Notes under the pieces: model-generated
Seen by the model: the letters and a program-made list of their open reading frames with translations, nothing else
Told to the model about the DNA's origin: nothing
Database searches by the model: none
Program-made: the position numbers and the translations under genes
Shown here: positions 16,105 through 25,202 of the stretch, in pieces
How the letters are laid out: each line of letters opens with the position of its first letter
How positions within the stretch are numbered: the first letter of the stretch is position 1
Assembly: GCA_035546535.1 (NCBI GenBank)
Contig: DASZWQ010000123.1
Location: forward strand, 1-43,693
Source: Pirellulales bacterium
Lineage (GTDB): Bacteria; Planctomycetota; Planctomycetia; Pirellulales; JACPPG01
Direction of reading: 5' to 3'
DNA: 43,693 bases

Positions 16105-17486
16105 TGCCACTCGCTTTTCTCCTCGCCTCGTTCACGACCGATCCCCAGGCAGACGCCATCATCTGGCGAGACCAGACGTATTCGTATGCCTGGCTGGCGG
16201 AGCGTGTCGCGCACTGGCGAGCGGAGCTGGCCGCGTGGCAAATCCCGGCCGGCGCGGTCGTGGCCATCGAGGCCGATTTTTCGCCCAACTCCGTCGCTTT
16301 GTTCCTGGCACTGATCGAACGCCTGACAATCCTGGTTCCTCTCACCTCGAGTGTTGCAGCGCAGCGCAGCGAATTGCTGGAAATCGCCGAGGCCGAGTGG
16401 GTCATCAGCATCGATTCGCAGGACGTGGCGACCGCCACCCGCTGCGAACGCACGGCGCAGCACGAGTTCTACGCCCGCCTGCGCAGCCTCGGGCACCCGG
16501 GGCTCGTGCTCTTCTCCTCGGGCTCGACGGGAAAGAGCAAAGGCGCGGTACACGATCTCTGCGGGATCTTGGAAAAATTCCACGTGCCCCGGCACCGCTT
16601 GCGCACCATTTCATTTTTGCTTTACGACCACATCGGCGGCATCAACACGATGCTCTACACGCTGTCGAACCATGGTTGCCTGGTCACCGTGCAGGATCGC
16701 ACGCCCGATGGAGTGTTGACGGCGATCGCGCGGCATCGCGTCGAGCTGTTGCCGACCTCGCCCACGTTCTTGAATATGGTGCTGATGAGCGAGGCATTCG
16801 CCCGACACGATCTCTCCACGCTTCGCACCGTGACTTACGGCACCGAGCCCATGCCCGAGAGCACACTGCGGCGGCTGCACGCCCTGTTTCCCCAGCTGCA
16901 ACTGGTGCAAACGTACGGCCTGTCGGAAGTGGGCATCCTGCGGTCGAAATCCAAGAGTTCCGACTCGCTATGGGTGAAGATCGGCGGCGAAGGTTTCCAG
17001 ACCCGTGTCGTGCAGGGCATTCTCGAGATCAAGGCCCGCTCCAGCATGCTGGGCTATTTGAATGCTCCCAGCCCTTTTACGGACGACGGTTGGTTCGTCA
17101 CGGGCGACGAAGTCGAAGTCGATGGCGAATACTTGCGCATCCTCGGGCGTAAGAGCGAGATCATCAACGTCGGCGGACAGAAGGTCTATCCCGCCGAGGT
17201 CGAGGGAGTGATCGAGGAGATGCCGGGGGTCAGCGACGCCGCTGTCTATGGTGAGCGGAACGCCATCACGGGCCAGATCGTCTGCGTGAACGTTTCTTTG
17301 CATGCCGACGAAGCGCCCGCGGACTTCGCCCGCCGCTTGAAGCAGTTCTGTCGGGGGCGCCTCGAGTTATTTAAAATCCCCGTGAGAGTGCGCGTCGTGG
17401 ACCGCGCCCAACATGGTGGCCGCTTTAAGAAAATGCGGCCCCACGCACCGGCCACGCCGCCGACAACATCCTCGTCCGCCGGGTGA
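16104..17486 (+). CDS. AMP-dependent acyl-CoA/acyl-ACP synthetase (ANL superfamily)
   Basis: A 460-residue adenylate-forming enzyme, shorter than most acyl-CoA synthetases (about 500-550). It has the P-loop LFSSGSTGKSKG at about residue 135, QTYGLSEVG at about 270, GDEVEVDGEYLRILGRKSE at about 334, NVGGQKVYPAEVE and a likely C-terminal catalytic Lys in GGRFKKMR. The ATG at 16104 overlaps the previous stop as TGATG and is preferred to a TTG one codon earlier. Family knowledge: it activates a carboxylic acid as acyl-AMP and loads it onto CoA or a carrier protein. In this module it probably loads the starter acid for KAS III or an acyl group on an ACP. Confidence 0.88.
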   Translation: MPLAFLLASFTTDPQADAIIWRDQTYSYAWLAERVAHWRAELAAWQIPAGAVVAIEADFSPNSVALFLALIERLTILVPLTSSVAAQRSELLEIAEAEWVISIDSQDVATATRCERTAQHEFYARLRSLGHPGLVLFSSGSTGKSKGAVHDLCGILEKFHVPRHRLRTISFLLYDHIGGINTMLYTLSNHGCLVTVQDRTPDGVLTAIARHRVELLPTSPTFLNMVLMSEAFARHDLSTLRTVTYGTEPMPESTLRRLHALFPQLQLVQTYGLSEVGILRSKSKSSDSLWVKIGGEGFQTRVVQGILEIKARSSMLGYLNAPSPFTDDGWFVTGDEVEVDGEYLRILGRKSEIINVGGQKVYPAEVEGVIEEMPGVSDAAVYGERNAITGQIVCVNVSLHADEAPADFARRLKQFCRGRLELFKIPVRVRVVDRAQHGGRFKKMRPHAPATPPTTSSSAG

Positions 17487-17547
17487 ACAAACTGCCCGCA
17501 CTGGCGACATCGTCCCTTTGAACAAGAAAATGTCCCTGAACTGAATC

Positions 17548-18609
17548 ATGGCTGGTGGTCGACTGAATCAGGTGCGTATCGCGGGCATCGCCAGTGCCGT
17601 TCCGCGGCGCGTCTTAACACTGGAAGACGACGCTCGCATCTTCGGTCAGACCGAGATCGAGCGCATCAGCCAGAATATCGGCGTGCAGCAGCGCCACGTC
17701 GTAAACGGCACGACGTGTACGTCAGATCTATGCTTTGCGGCGGCAGATCGGCTGCTCGACGAGCTTGGCTGGCAGCGCGATAGCGTGGATGCCCTGATCT
17801 TCGTCACGCAAACTCCCGACTATTTCATGCCCGCCACGGCCTGCGTCCTGCAAGACCGATTGGGTTTAGGGCATGGGTGCGCGGCCTTCGATGTGAATCA
17901 GGGTTGCGCGGGCTACGTGTACGGCTTGTGGATCGGCGGGCACCTGGTCCGCGGTGGATGCCGGCGACTCTTGCTCTTGGTCGGCGATACGACCAGTCGC
18001 CTGGTTTCTCCGGGCGATCGAACGGTGACAAGCCTGTTCGGCGATGCCGGAACAGCCACGGCTTTGGAACTGTCGGAAGAGGCCGCGACTATGCATTTCG
18101 CGCTGGGGACCGACGGCGCGGGGAAGGGTTGCCTGATGGTTCCCGGCGGCGCATTTCGCGTGCCTCATTCCCCGCAATCGAGCGAGCGCACCGAGCGCGC
18201 CGGCGGGAACGTGCGCTGCGACGAGGACGTATTCATGGACGGGGGCGAGGTCTTCACGTTTGTGCTGCGCGAAGTGCCCCGCCTGGTGCAAAACGTCCTA
18301 TCGGCGGCCGAAACCGCGGTAGCCGATATCGACCACTTCGTTTTCCACCAGGCCAATCGCTTCATGTTGAATCATTTGACGAAGCGGCTGAAACTGCCGC
18401 CAGATCGGGTGGCGATCGGTCTGACCAACTACGGAAACACGAGCTCCGCGTCGATTCCACTGGCCATCACAACGGAGCTGCGCGAACCCCTGTCCGGCGG
18501 GCGGAACCGCGTCTTGCTGGCCGGGTTCGGGGCCGGCTTCGCCTGGGGGGCGTCGGTTCTGGAGTGCGACTCGCTCTGTCTACCACCCCTGATTACCGTG
18601 GCGGATTAG
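17548..18609 (+). CDS. 3-oxoacyl-ACP synthase III (KAS III, FabH-like)
   Basis: A 353-residue thiolase-fold enzyme with the complete KAS III triad: Cys120 in NQGCAGYVYG, His267 in FHQANRFM and Asn297 in NYGNTSSAS. Family knowledge: KAS III condenses an acyl-CoA starter with malonyl-ACP to give 3-oxoacyl-ACP. It is unlikely to be the housekeeping FabH: it lies among glycan genes, next to two ACPs, two SDRs and an acyl ligase, and away from fabD or fabF. The likely product is a short 3-oxoacyl chain that an SDR reduces to a 3-hydroxyacyl group for a sugar. A 61-base gap follows the ligase gene. Confidence 0.92.
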   Translation: MAGGRLNQVRIAGIASAVPRRVLTLEDDARIFGQTEIERISQNIGVQQRHVVNGTTCTSDLCFAAADRLLDELGWQRDSVDALIFVTQTPDYFMPATACVLQDRLGLGHGCAAFDVNQGCAGYVYGLWIGGHLVRGGCRRLLLLVGDTTSRLVSPGDRTVTSLFGDAGTATALELSEEAATMHFALGTDGAGKGCLMVPGGAFRVPHSPQSSERTERAGGNVRCDEDVFMDGGEVFTFVLREVPRLVQNVLSAAETAVADIDHFVFHQANRFMLNHLTKRLKLPPDRVAIGLTNYGNTSSASIPLAITTELREPLSGGRNRVLLAGFGAGFAWGASVLECDSLCLPPLITVAD

Positions 18610-18830
18610 TCCAACAATGCGCGTCGTGGCGTTTGTACCGAACGATTCCTGTTGTTTCGCCGCCCGTTCGTGGCGGGTGTGCGTTATTGGCAATGACCTT
18701 TCCGTCCGCGACATCCGCGGGCATCGAGGGGACATTTCCAGCGTATCTTATTGTAAACTAACTGCTTCGACACACCCGGCGTGTGGGGCGCAGTCGTTTT
18801 GCCGGCGGTCTGGTCGGTAACGAGGAACCT

Positions 18831-19070
18831 ATGGCGGCTACCAACAACGATTTCGTTCGCCGACTTGCCGAGGCCCTGAACGAGGATACCGCCCAGATGC
18901 AGGAAGGCACCCTGCTGGCGGACCTCGAAGGCTGGGACTCGGTAGGCCAACTGGCCGTCATCGCCCTGGTGGACGAGTGCTTCAATCAGCGCATTAACGT
19001 GGACGCACTGCGCAAATGCCAGCGCGTCGGCGACCTGCTGCAACTCATCAACGGCAAGGCGCAGCGCTAG
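18831..19070 (+). CDS. Acyl carrier protein 2
   Basis: A 79-residue acidic protein of standard ACP length with Ser37 in LEGWDSVGQLAVIALV as the phosphopantetheine site. The ATG has GAGGAA just upstream (18821-18826); a longer form from 18783 would add residues unlike the family. It follows KAS III after a 221-base gap and precedes the second SDR, giving each SDR its own neighbouring ACP. This suggests two pools of carrier-bound acyl groups, or one ACP for extension and one for transfer. No phosphopantetheinyl transferase is in the window, so activation must come from elsewhere in the genome. Confidence 0.85.
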   Translation: MAATNNDFVRRLAEALNEDTAQMQEGTLLADLEGWDSVGQLAVIALVDECFNQRINVDALRKCQRVGDLLQLINGKAQR

Positions 19071-19159
19071 GCCGCGCACCGATCTTCGATCTTCGTGGCT
19101 CGACGCACGTCCACCACTCGTTAGTCGTTCCCGCTCCATTCCCCGCAGAATAGATTTCC

Positions 19160-19924
19160 GTGACGGGCAATCCGTACCAACTTGATGGCAGGCGCATCCT
19201 GATCACGGGTGCGTCGGCGGGGATCGGCCGCGCGACGGCGCAGCGCTGCGCCGAGCTTGGCGCCACGATCATCGGCCTGGGCCGGAACGAAGAGCGCCTG
19301 ACAGAAACGATCGCTACGCTTTCCGGCAAGGGGCACGCGTACCACGTGGCCGACGTCGACGACACCGATGGCTTGCTCCGCACAGTCGAGACGGTCGTGG
19401 CCGCTAACGGACCATTGGCGGGAATCGTGCACGCCGCGGGAGTGCAGCGGGCGACCCCGCTGCGCGTTGCTCGTACCGAGGATTTCCTGGCCCACTATCG
19501 CACCAATGCCTTGGGAGCGGCAACTCTCCTGGCGGCCGTGGCCAAACGGGGCGTCGCCAGCCCTCAGGGTTGCTCCGTGGTGCTGGTCGGTTCGGTGATG
19601 AGCACGCTGGGGGCCGTCGGCCTGGCGGCTTATTGCTCGTCAAAAGCCGCCGTAGTCAGCCTGGCAAAGTCGGCCGCGTTGGAACTGGCCACCGCTGGCG
19701 TTCGCGTCAATGCGGTGCTGCCAGGAATCGTGGACACCGAAATGTCGCGTAGATACTTGTCTTCGCTGGCCGAGGATCAAGTTCGAACCATACGTGGCAA
19801 GCACCCGTTGGGAATCGGCCAACCCGAGGACGTGGCTCATGCAATTGTCTTTCTGCTTGGTGACACTGCTCGTTGGATCACCGGAACGTGTCTGACGGTC
19901 GACGGAGGCTATTCGGCCCAGTAA
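19160..19924 (+). CDS. SDR family reductase (3-oxoacyl-ACP reductase-like) 2
   Basis: A 254-residue classical SDR with TGASAGIG for cofactor binding, HAAGVQ in place of NNAG, and the catalytic Ser145, Tyr158 and Lys162 (YCSSK). The C-terminus (LTVDGGYSAQ) is typical of FabG-like enzymes. It starts at GTG with only a weak ribosome site. Unlike the first SDR it keeps the canonical Ser. Next to ACP 2 it most likely reduces a 3-oxoacyl-ACP, perhaps with different chain or stereochemical preference from the first SDR; a sugar ketoreductase role is the main alternative. A 9-base gap leads to the NeuD-like gene. Confidence 0.85.
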   Translation: MTGNPYQLDGRRILITGASAGIGRATAQRCAELGATIIGLGRNEERLTETIATLSGKGHAYHVADVDDTDGLLRTVETVVAANGPLAGIVHAAGVQRATPLRVARTEDFLAHYRTNALGAATLLAAVAKRGVASPQGCSVVLVGSVMSTLGAVGLAAYCSSKAAVVSLAKSAALELATAGVRVNAVLPGIVDTEMSRRYLSSLAEDQVRTIRGKHPLGIGQPEDVAHAIVFLLGDTARWITGTCLTVDGGYSAQ

Positions 19925-19933
19925 GGTAGTCAT

Positions 19934-20566
19934 ATGGAAAAAAAGCGATTGTTCATCGCCGGGGCGGGAGGATTTGGCCGCGAGGTGGCCACCTGGGCGC
20001 GCGACTTCTGCGCCGCGGAAAAGGACTGGGAACTCGTCGGCTTTCTCGACGACAATCCCACGGCGCTGGGTGATTTCCCCAGTGATTTGCAGGTCGTCGG
20101 CAACGTCGAATCGCACAACTTCACGTCCTCAGACCGAGTATTCGTCGCCATTTGCGAGCCACGGGTGAAGATGCAGATCGTGGAAAAACTGCAAGGCCGC
20201 GCCCAGTTCGCTACGATCATTCACCCCACGGCCATCGTCGGCTCACACTGCAAGATCGGCGTCGGTTCCATCCTCTGCCCAGGGGTCGTACTCACGACGA
20301 ATGTTTCGATCGGCGATCATGTACACCTGAATCTGCAGGTCACCGTCGGGCACGATTCGATCGTCGGCTCCTATTCCACGCTCAATAGCCATTCCGACAT
20401 CACCGGGGCCGTGATCGTCGAAGAAGCCGTGTTCATGGGCTCGCATGCCGTCGTACTGCCCCGCGGCCATGTTGGGGCCTATTCCCGCATTGGCGCAGGC
20501 AGCGTGGTGCTGCGCCATGTCGCCGCCGGCGACACCGTGTTGGGCGTACCCGCCCATAGGGTTTAG
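19934..20566 (+). CDS. NeuD/PglD-like acyltransferase with intact catalytic histidine
   Basis: A 210-residue protein with an N-terminal domain beginning LFIAGAGGFGREVATWARDF and a C-terminal left-handed beta-helix (IHPTAIVGSH onward). The motif that carries the catalytic base reads GHDS with His140, so unlike the paralogue at 14299 it should be active. Family knowledge: these enzymes acetylate amino or hydroxyl groups of nucleotide-activated or free sugars. It could N-acylate the amino sugar with the product of the acyl module or O-acetylate the nonulosonic acid. It sits 9 bases after the second SDR and one base before wecB, so it belongs to this transcript. Confidence 0.87.
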   Translation: MEKKRLFIAGAGGFGREVATWARDFCAAEKDWELVGFLDDNPTALGDFPSDLQVVGNVESHNFTSSDRVFVAICEPRVKMQIVEKLQGRAQFATIIHPTAIVGSHCKIGVGSILCPGVVLTTNVSIGDHVHLNLQVTVGHDSIVGSYSTLNSHSDITGAVIVEEAVFMGSHAVVLPRGHVGAYSRIGAGSVVLRHVAAGDTVLGVPAHRV

Positions 20567-20567
20567 C

Positions 20568-21698
20568 GTGCGCCCACTTCGTCCGCTCCTGATATTCGGC
20601 ACACGACCCGAAGCCATCAAAATGGCGCCGGTCGTTCACGAGTGCCAGCGCCGAAGCGCCGAGGTCGCGCCGATCGTATGCCTCACCGGTCAACACCGCG
20701 AGATGCTCGCACAGGTGACCGACTATTTTGGCCTGCACGCGGACCTCGACCTGGCGTTGATGCAACCGAATCAAACGCTGGCCGAGCTGACGTCGCGCTG
20801 TTTTCTAGGCATCGATAAGGCGCTCGATCGGTTTTCGCCCGACTGCGTCGTCGCGCAGGGCGACACCACGACCGTTATGGTCGCGGCGCTAGCGGCCTTT
20901 TACCGGCGGGTTCCTTTCGTCCACGTCGAGGCAGGCCTGCGAACCGGCAATCTGCAGGCCCCCTGGCCCGAGGAAATGAACCGCCGCGTGGCGAGTGTCG
21001 TCACGGCAGTACACTGTGCCCCGACAGAACAGTCCGCTCAAAACCTGCGCGCTGAGCACGTCCCTGAGAAAAGCATCTTCGTCACCGGCAATACCGTCAT
21101 CGACGCACTGCTGTGGGCCGTCGAACGCGAGCGGGCCGGCGATGCCCGCTGGCGCGACAAGTACGCGCAGCTGGGCCAGGGGCGATTGGTGCTCATCACA
21201 GGCCATCGTCGCGAGAATTTCGGCCAGGGCTTTCAGGACATTTGCCAGGCGATCGCCACGCTGGCCGAGCGTTTTTCGGACGTGCAGTTCCTCTATCCGG
21301 TACATTTGAATCCCAACGTCCAGGCCCCCGTCCGCCAACTTCTGGGGGACAAGCCCAACGTACACTTGACCGAGCCGGCGCCTTATCCTGAATTCGTGTG
21401 GCTGATGGATCGTAGCACGGTCATCCTCACCGATTCGGGAGGGGTGCAAGAGGAGGCGCCGTCGCTGCGAAAGCCGATCCTGGTGATGCGCGAAACGACC
21501 GAGCGTCCGGAGGCGTTGGATGCCGGCGCCGTGGAACTGGTGGGCACCAGCGTCGAGCGGATCGTGGCGTCGGTCAGCCGTCTGCTTACCGATCCGACTG
21601 AATACGCGCGGCGTCAGCTCGACAAGAATCCGTACGGCGACGGCCAGGCAGCCCGCCGCATCGTAGATATTATGCTCCAGCAAGGTTGGAATTCATGA
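20568..21698 (+). CDS. wecB: UDP-N-acetylglucosamine 2-epimerase (non-hydrolysing)
   Basis: A 376-residue enzyme, exactly the usual WecB length when started at the GTG one base after the previous stop; the frame stays open 41 codons further up inside the acyltransferase gene. Diagnostic segments are FGTRPEAIKMAPV, GDTTTVMVAALAAF, HVEAGLRTG, TGHRRENFGQGF, DSGGVQEEAPSL and RETTERPEA. Family knowledge: it interconverts UDP-GlcNAc and UDP-ManNAc in the cytoplasm. Its 3' end overlaps wecC as ATGA, so the pair makes UDP-ManNAcA. It is distinct from the hydrolysing NeuC-type epimerase at 29811. Confidence 0.95.
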   Translation: MRPLRPLLIFGTRPEAIKMAPVVHECQRRSAEVAPIVCLTGQHREMLAQVTDYFGLHADLDLALMQPNQTLAELTSRCFLGIDKALDRFSPDCVVAQGDTTTVMVAALAAFYRRVPFVHVEAGLRTGNLQAPWPEEMNRRVASVVTAVHCAPTEQSAQNLRAEHVPEKSIFVTGNTVIDALLWAVERERAGDARWRDKYAQLGQGRLVLITGHRRENFGQGFQDICQAIATLAERFSDVQFLYPVHLNPNVQAPVRQLLGDKPNVHLTEPAPYPEFVWLMDRSTVILTDSGGVQEEAPSLRKPILVMRETTERPEALDAGAVELVGTSVERIVASVSRLLTDPTEYARRQLDKNPYGDGQAARRIVDIMLQQGWNS

Positions 21699-22951
21699 GT
21701 GTAGAAGAGAACCGTCCGGTCGGTGGCGGCCGGAAGTTCGCCCCAGGCCAATCGAAAGTCTGCGTCATGGGATTGGGCTACATCGGCCTGCCCACGGCCA
21801 GCATTCTGGCCAACAAGGGCTACGACGTCTTTGGCGTGGACGTGCGCCCCGATGTTGTCGACACGATCAATCGTGGCCAGATCCATATCGAAGAACCTGA
21901 CCTCGACATTCTCGTGCGCTCGGCCGTCAACAGCGGCCAATTGAAGGCCGGGCTCGAACCGCAACCGGCAGATATCTTCTTCATCTGCGTTCCCACGCCG
22001 ATCAATCCCGATCATTCGCCGGACCTGAGCTTTGTCGAGCAGGCCTCGCGCGCGATTCGGCCGCACGTCCGGCAGGGCAACTTGATCATTCTCGAATCGA
22101 CCAGCCCTCCGCTTACGACCGACGACATCGTGCTGCGTCACGCCGTTCCTGACGGAATGGTGCCCGGTCGCGATATCTTCGTCGCTCATTGCCCGGAGCG
22201 CGTCTTGCCGGGCCGGATTTTGCTCGAAGCGGTGCAAAACGACCGTGTCGTGGGCGGCATAACGCCGACCTGCGCTCGCATCACGAAGGAGTTCTACCAG
22301 ACGTTCGTCAACGGCGAGATCTTCGCCACCAGCGCCAAGACCGCCGAGGTCACGAAGCTCGTCGAGAACGCCTATCGCGACGTGAACATCGCGTTCGCCA
22401 ACGAACTGTCGATCCTGGCCGATCACCTGGAAATCGACCCCTGGGAGTTGATCTCGCTGGCCAACCGCCACCCGCGCGTCAACATTCTCAATCCGGGTCC
22501 CGGCGTGGGCGGACACTGCATCAGCGTCGATCCGTGGTTCCTCGTACACACGGCGCCGCAATTTACGCCTTTGATCCGCACGGCCCGCGAAGTCAATGAC
22601 GCCAAGCCACATCACGTGGTTGAGCACGTGGCCCGCCTGGCGCGCCAGTTCCACGCGCCGAAGATCGGCTGTCTCGGCCTGACCTACAAATCCGACGTGG
22701 ATGACCTGCGCGAAAGCCCCTCGCTGGAAATCGTGCGCGACTTGCGAAAGCTGAACCTGGGCGAGGTGCTGGCCTGTGATCCTTACGTGTCGCCCAAGCG
22801 CTTTACGGAATTCCCGCTGCACGCGCTCTCTGACGTCGTGCAACAGAGCCAGGTGCTCGTGTTGCTTACCGATCACCGGCAGTTCCGCGACATTCCCAAA
22901 AAGGTTTTGCAGGAAAAAGTCGTCGTCGACACGCGTGGCGTCTGGCGGTAA
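21695..22951 (+). CDS. wecC: UDP-N-acetyl-D-mannosamine dehydrogenase
   Basis: A 418-residue UDP-sugar 6-dehydrogenase of the WecC/WbpA group. It has the NAD site MGLGYIGLPTA, FICVPTPI, ESTSPP, AHCPERVLPG, and the catalytic Cys in GPGVGGHCISVDPWF. Near the C-terminus GLTYKSDVDDLRESPS is typical. Family knowledge: it oxidises C6 of UDP-ManNAc twice to give UDP-ManNAcA. It overlaps wecB by four bases (ATGA), so the substrate supply is coupled. An in-frame TTG three codons upstream is less likely as the start. The uronic acid it produces gives a possible target type for the lyase encoded at 25203-27374. Confidence 0.93.
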   Translation: MSVEENRPVGGGRKFAPGQSKVCVMGLGYIGLPTASILANKGYDVFGVDVRPDVVDTINRGQIHIEEPDLDILVRSAVNSGQLKAGLEPQPADIFFICVPTPINPDHSPDLSFVEQASRAIRPHVRQGNLIILESTSPPLTTDDIVLRHAVPDGMVPGRDIFVAHCPERVLPGRILLEAVQNDRVVGGITPTCARITKEFYQTFVNGEIFATSAKTAEVTKLVENAYRDVNIAFANELSILADHLEIDPWELISLANRHPRVNILNPGPGVGGHCISVDPWFLVHTAPQFTPLIRTAREVNDAKPHHVVEHVARLARQFHAPKIGCLGLTYKSDVDDLRESPSLEIVRDLRKLNLGEVLACDPYVSPKRFTEFPLHALSDVVQQSQVLVLLTDHRQFRDIPKKVLQEKVVVDTRGVWR

Positions 22952-23003
22952 CGACGTCCACGACGGCCAACACTTCATTCAAGCAACTCGGCTACGAACA
23001 AAA

Positions 23004-25151
23004 GTGAAGCAAGTCGTACAGAACTTCGGCTCCGGCGTGCTCGAGCTGCTCGACGTCCCCTGCCCTGCGGCGGGTCGCGGGCAGCTCTTGATCCAGACGC
23101 GCGCCAGCCTGATCTCGGCCGGCACCGAACGGGCCTTGGTCGAGTTCGGCCGGGCCGGGCTGCTTTCCAAGGCCCGGCAAAGCCCCGAACGCGTCAAGCA
23201 GGTATGGGATAAGATCCGCGCCGAAGGCCTGATGCCGACCATGGAAGCCGTCTTTGCCAAGCTCGACGAACCCATGCCGCTGGGCTATTCCAACGCCGGC
23301 GTCGTGGTCGAGGTCGGTCCCGGTATCACGCAGTTTGCCGCCGGCGACCGCGTGGCCAGCAACGGTGGGCATGCCGAGATGGTCAGCCGTCCGGTCAACC
23401 TCTGCGCCAAAATACCGGCCGGCGTCAGCGACGAAGCGGCCAGCTTCGCCGTGCTGGGCTCGATTGGGCTGCAAGGCATCCGCCTGTTGCGCCCCGAGCT
23501 GGGCGAAACCGTGGCCGTCTTCGGCCTCGGGCTGATCGGTCTGTTGACCGTGCAGATGCTGACCGGCAGCGGCGCTCGGGTGCTGGGCATCGATCCCGAT
23601 CCCAGTCGCCGCGAAATGGCCCGCGAATTCGGCGCTACTCCGATCGATACCGCCGGTGACGTCGTCGCGGCGGCGCTCGCACAGACCGCGGGGCGCGGCG
23701 TGGATGGCGTGCTTGTGACCGCTTCGGCCCGCGACGACGATATTCTCAGCCAGGCGGCGCGCATGTCGCGCAAGCGTGGCCGAATCGTGCTGGTCGGCGT
23801 CGTGAACATGGAGCTCAACCGGGCCGAGTTCTACGAGAAGGAGCTGTCGTTCCAGGTCTCCTGCTCGTACGGCCCTGGCCGCTACGACACGCAGTACGAG
23901 GACCAGGGCGTCGATTATCCGTTCGCCTTCGTTCGCTGGACCGAGCAGCGCAACATCGAGGCCGTACTGGGCATGATGGAAGCCGGACGCCTGGACGTCA
24001 GCTCGCTCATCACGAAGCACATTCCGCACGCAAACGCGGCGACGGCCTACGAACTGCTTTCCAGCGATCGAAGTCAGTTGGGCATCGTCCTCGATTACCC
24101 AAGCGGCGAACCGTTGACCGAGCGCGTCGTTCGCTCGGCGGCAACGGCCGCTCCCTCGACTGCCACGAGCCAGGTCACGGTGGGCGTCATCGGCGCCGGA
24201 GCATTCACAAAGCGCGTGGTGCTGCCGGCACTAGCCAAAACCGGGGCCCGGCTGGCAACGATTGCCAGCGCCGGCGGCGTGACCGCGGCACATGCGGCGC
24301 GGAAGTTTAATTTCGCGTCGAGCACGACGGACTATCGCACGATCCTGGCCGACAAGAGCATCAATTGCGTGTTCATCACGGCGCGACACAACTCGCACGC
24401 GTCGATGGTTGTCGAAGCTCTGGCCGCCGGAAAGCACGTCTTCGTGGAAAAGCCTTTGGCGATCACGCGCGGCGAATTGCACCGCGTGCAAGAGGCATAC
24501 GCCGCCAGCCGCGGCTTGCAACTCATGGTCGGTTTCAACCGCCGTTTTTCGCCGCATGCGGTGAAGATGCGGCAACTGCTCTCCACGCGCTCGCAGCCGG
24601 CCGTTTTCAACATGCTCGTCAACGCCGGCGAGATTCCCCGCAGCCACTGGACGCAGGATCCACTCGTCGGCGGCGGTCGCATCATCGGCGAAGGATGCCA
24701 CTGGATCGACTTGTTGAGCTTCCTGGCCGGCTCGCCCGTCGTGGCCGTGCAGGCGAACATGCTCGGCGGGGTCGGTGGCGCGCCGGACGCGAACGATATT
24801 ATGACCATCAGCATGTCGCTCGCGGATGGCTCGATCGCCAACCTGCACTACCTGGCCAACGGGCACCGGGCGTTCCCCAAGGAGATGCTCACCGTCTTCT
24901 GCCAGGGGCGCGTGCTCGAAATGGACAACTTCCGCCGCCTGAGCGGTCTCGGCTGGCCGGGGTTCAAGAAGTTCAATCTGTTCCGCCAGGATAAGGGGCA
25001 TCAGGCCGAAATCGCGGCCTTCATCGATCGGGTCGCCGAGGGCGGCCCGCCCCTGATTCCACCGGCCGAGTTGTGGAACGTCACCGAAGCCTCGTTCGCC
25101 GCCGAGGAAGCCGCGGCCGACCATTCGCGCGTCGTATTATGTTCGTCCTGA
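23004..25151 (+). CDS. Two-domain oxidoreductase: alcohol-dehydrogenase-like plus Gfo/Idh/MocA
   Basis: A 715-residue fusion. Residues 1 to about 370 are a medium-chain, zinc-ADH-like domain (AGTERALVEFGR, PLGYSNAGVVVEVG, VFGLGLIGLLTVQML). Residues from about 390 are a Gfo/Idh/MocA oxidoreductase (VGVIGAGAFTKRVVLPAL, HNSHASMVVEALAAGKHVFVEKPLAI, GEGCHWIDLLSFL). The EKP motif of sugar oxidoreductases is present. I start at GTG 23004, 53 bases after wecC; earlier in-frame sequence lies within wecC. Family knowledge: this two-domain type is often found beside heparinase-like genes in polysaccharide loci, as here. It is probably a sugar dehydrogenase; the substrate is unknown. Confidence 0.88.
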   Translation: MKQVVQNFGSGVLELLDVPCPAAGRGQLLIQTRASLISAGTERALVEFGRAGLLSKARQSPERVKQVWDKIRAEGLMPTMEAVFAKLDEPMPLGYSNAGVVVEVGPGITQFAAGDRVASNGGHAEMVSRPVNLCAKIPAGVSDEAASFAVLGSIGLQGIRLLRPELGETVAVFGLGLIGLLTVQMLTGSGARVLGIDPDPSRREMAREFGATPIDTAGDVVAAALAQTAGRGVDGVLVTASARDDDILSQAARMSRKRGRIVLVGVVNMELNRAEFYEKELSFQVSCSYGPGRYDTQYEDQGVDYPFAFVRWTEQRNIEAVLGMMEAGRLDVSSLITKHIPHANAATAYELLSSDRSQLGIVLDYPSGEPLTERVVRSAATAAPSTATSQVTVGVIGAGAFTKRVVLPALAKTGARLATIASAGGVTAAHAARKFNFASSTTDYRTILADKSINCVFITARHNSHASMVVEALAAGKHVFVEKPLAITRGELHRVQEAYAASRGLQLMVGFNRRFSPHAVKMRQLLSTRSQPAVFNMLVNAGEIPRSHWTQDPLVGGGRIIGEGCHWIDLLSFLAGSPVVAVQANMLGGVGGAPDANDIMTISMSLADGSIANLHYLANGHRAFPKEMLTVFCQGRVLEMDNFRRLSGLGWPGFKKFNLFRQDKGHQAEIAAFIDRVAEGGPPLIPPAELWNVTEASFAAEEAAADHSRVVLCSS

Positions 25152-25202
25152 CGAAGCGCGCTCCGCGAAGACCGCAAAGCAGCACGGAAGCTGCCGCACG
25201 GC

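Noticed and set aside
17548..18609. KAS III as the housekeeping fabH
   Set aside because: It is embedded in sugar genes, with no fabD, fabG-fabF cluster, plsX or rpmF nearby.
21614..22978. 454-codon open frame on the - strand opposite wecC
   Set aside because: wecC has a complete set of family motifs; the antisense frame is His/Arg/Asp-rich and typical of GC-rich shadow frames.
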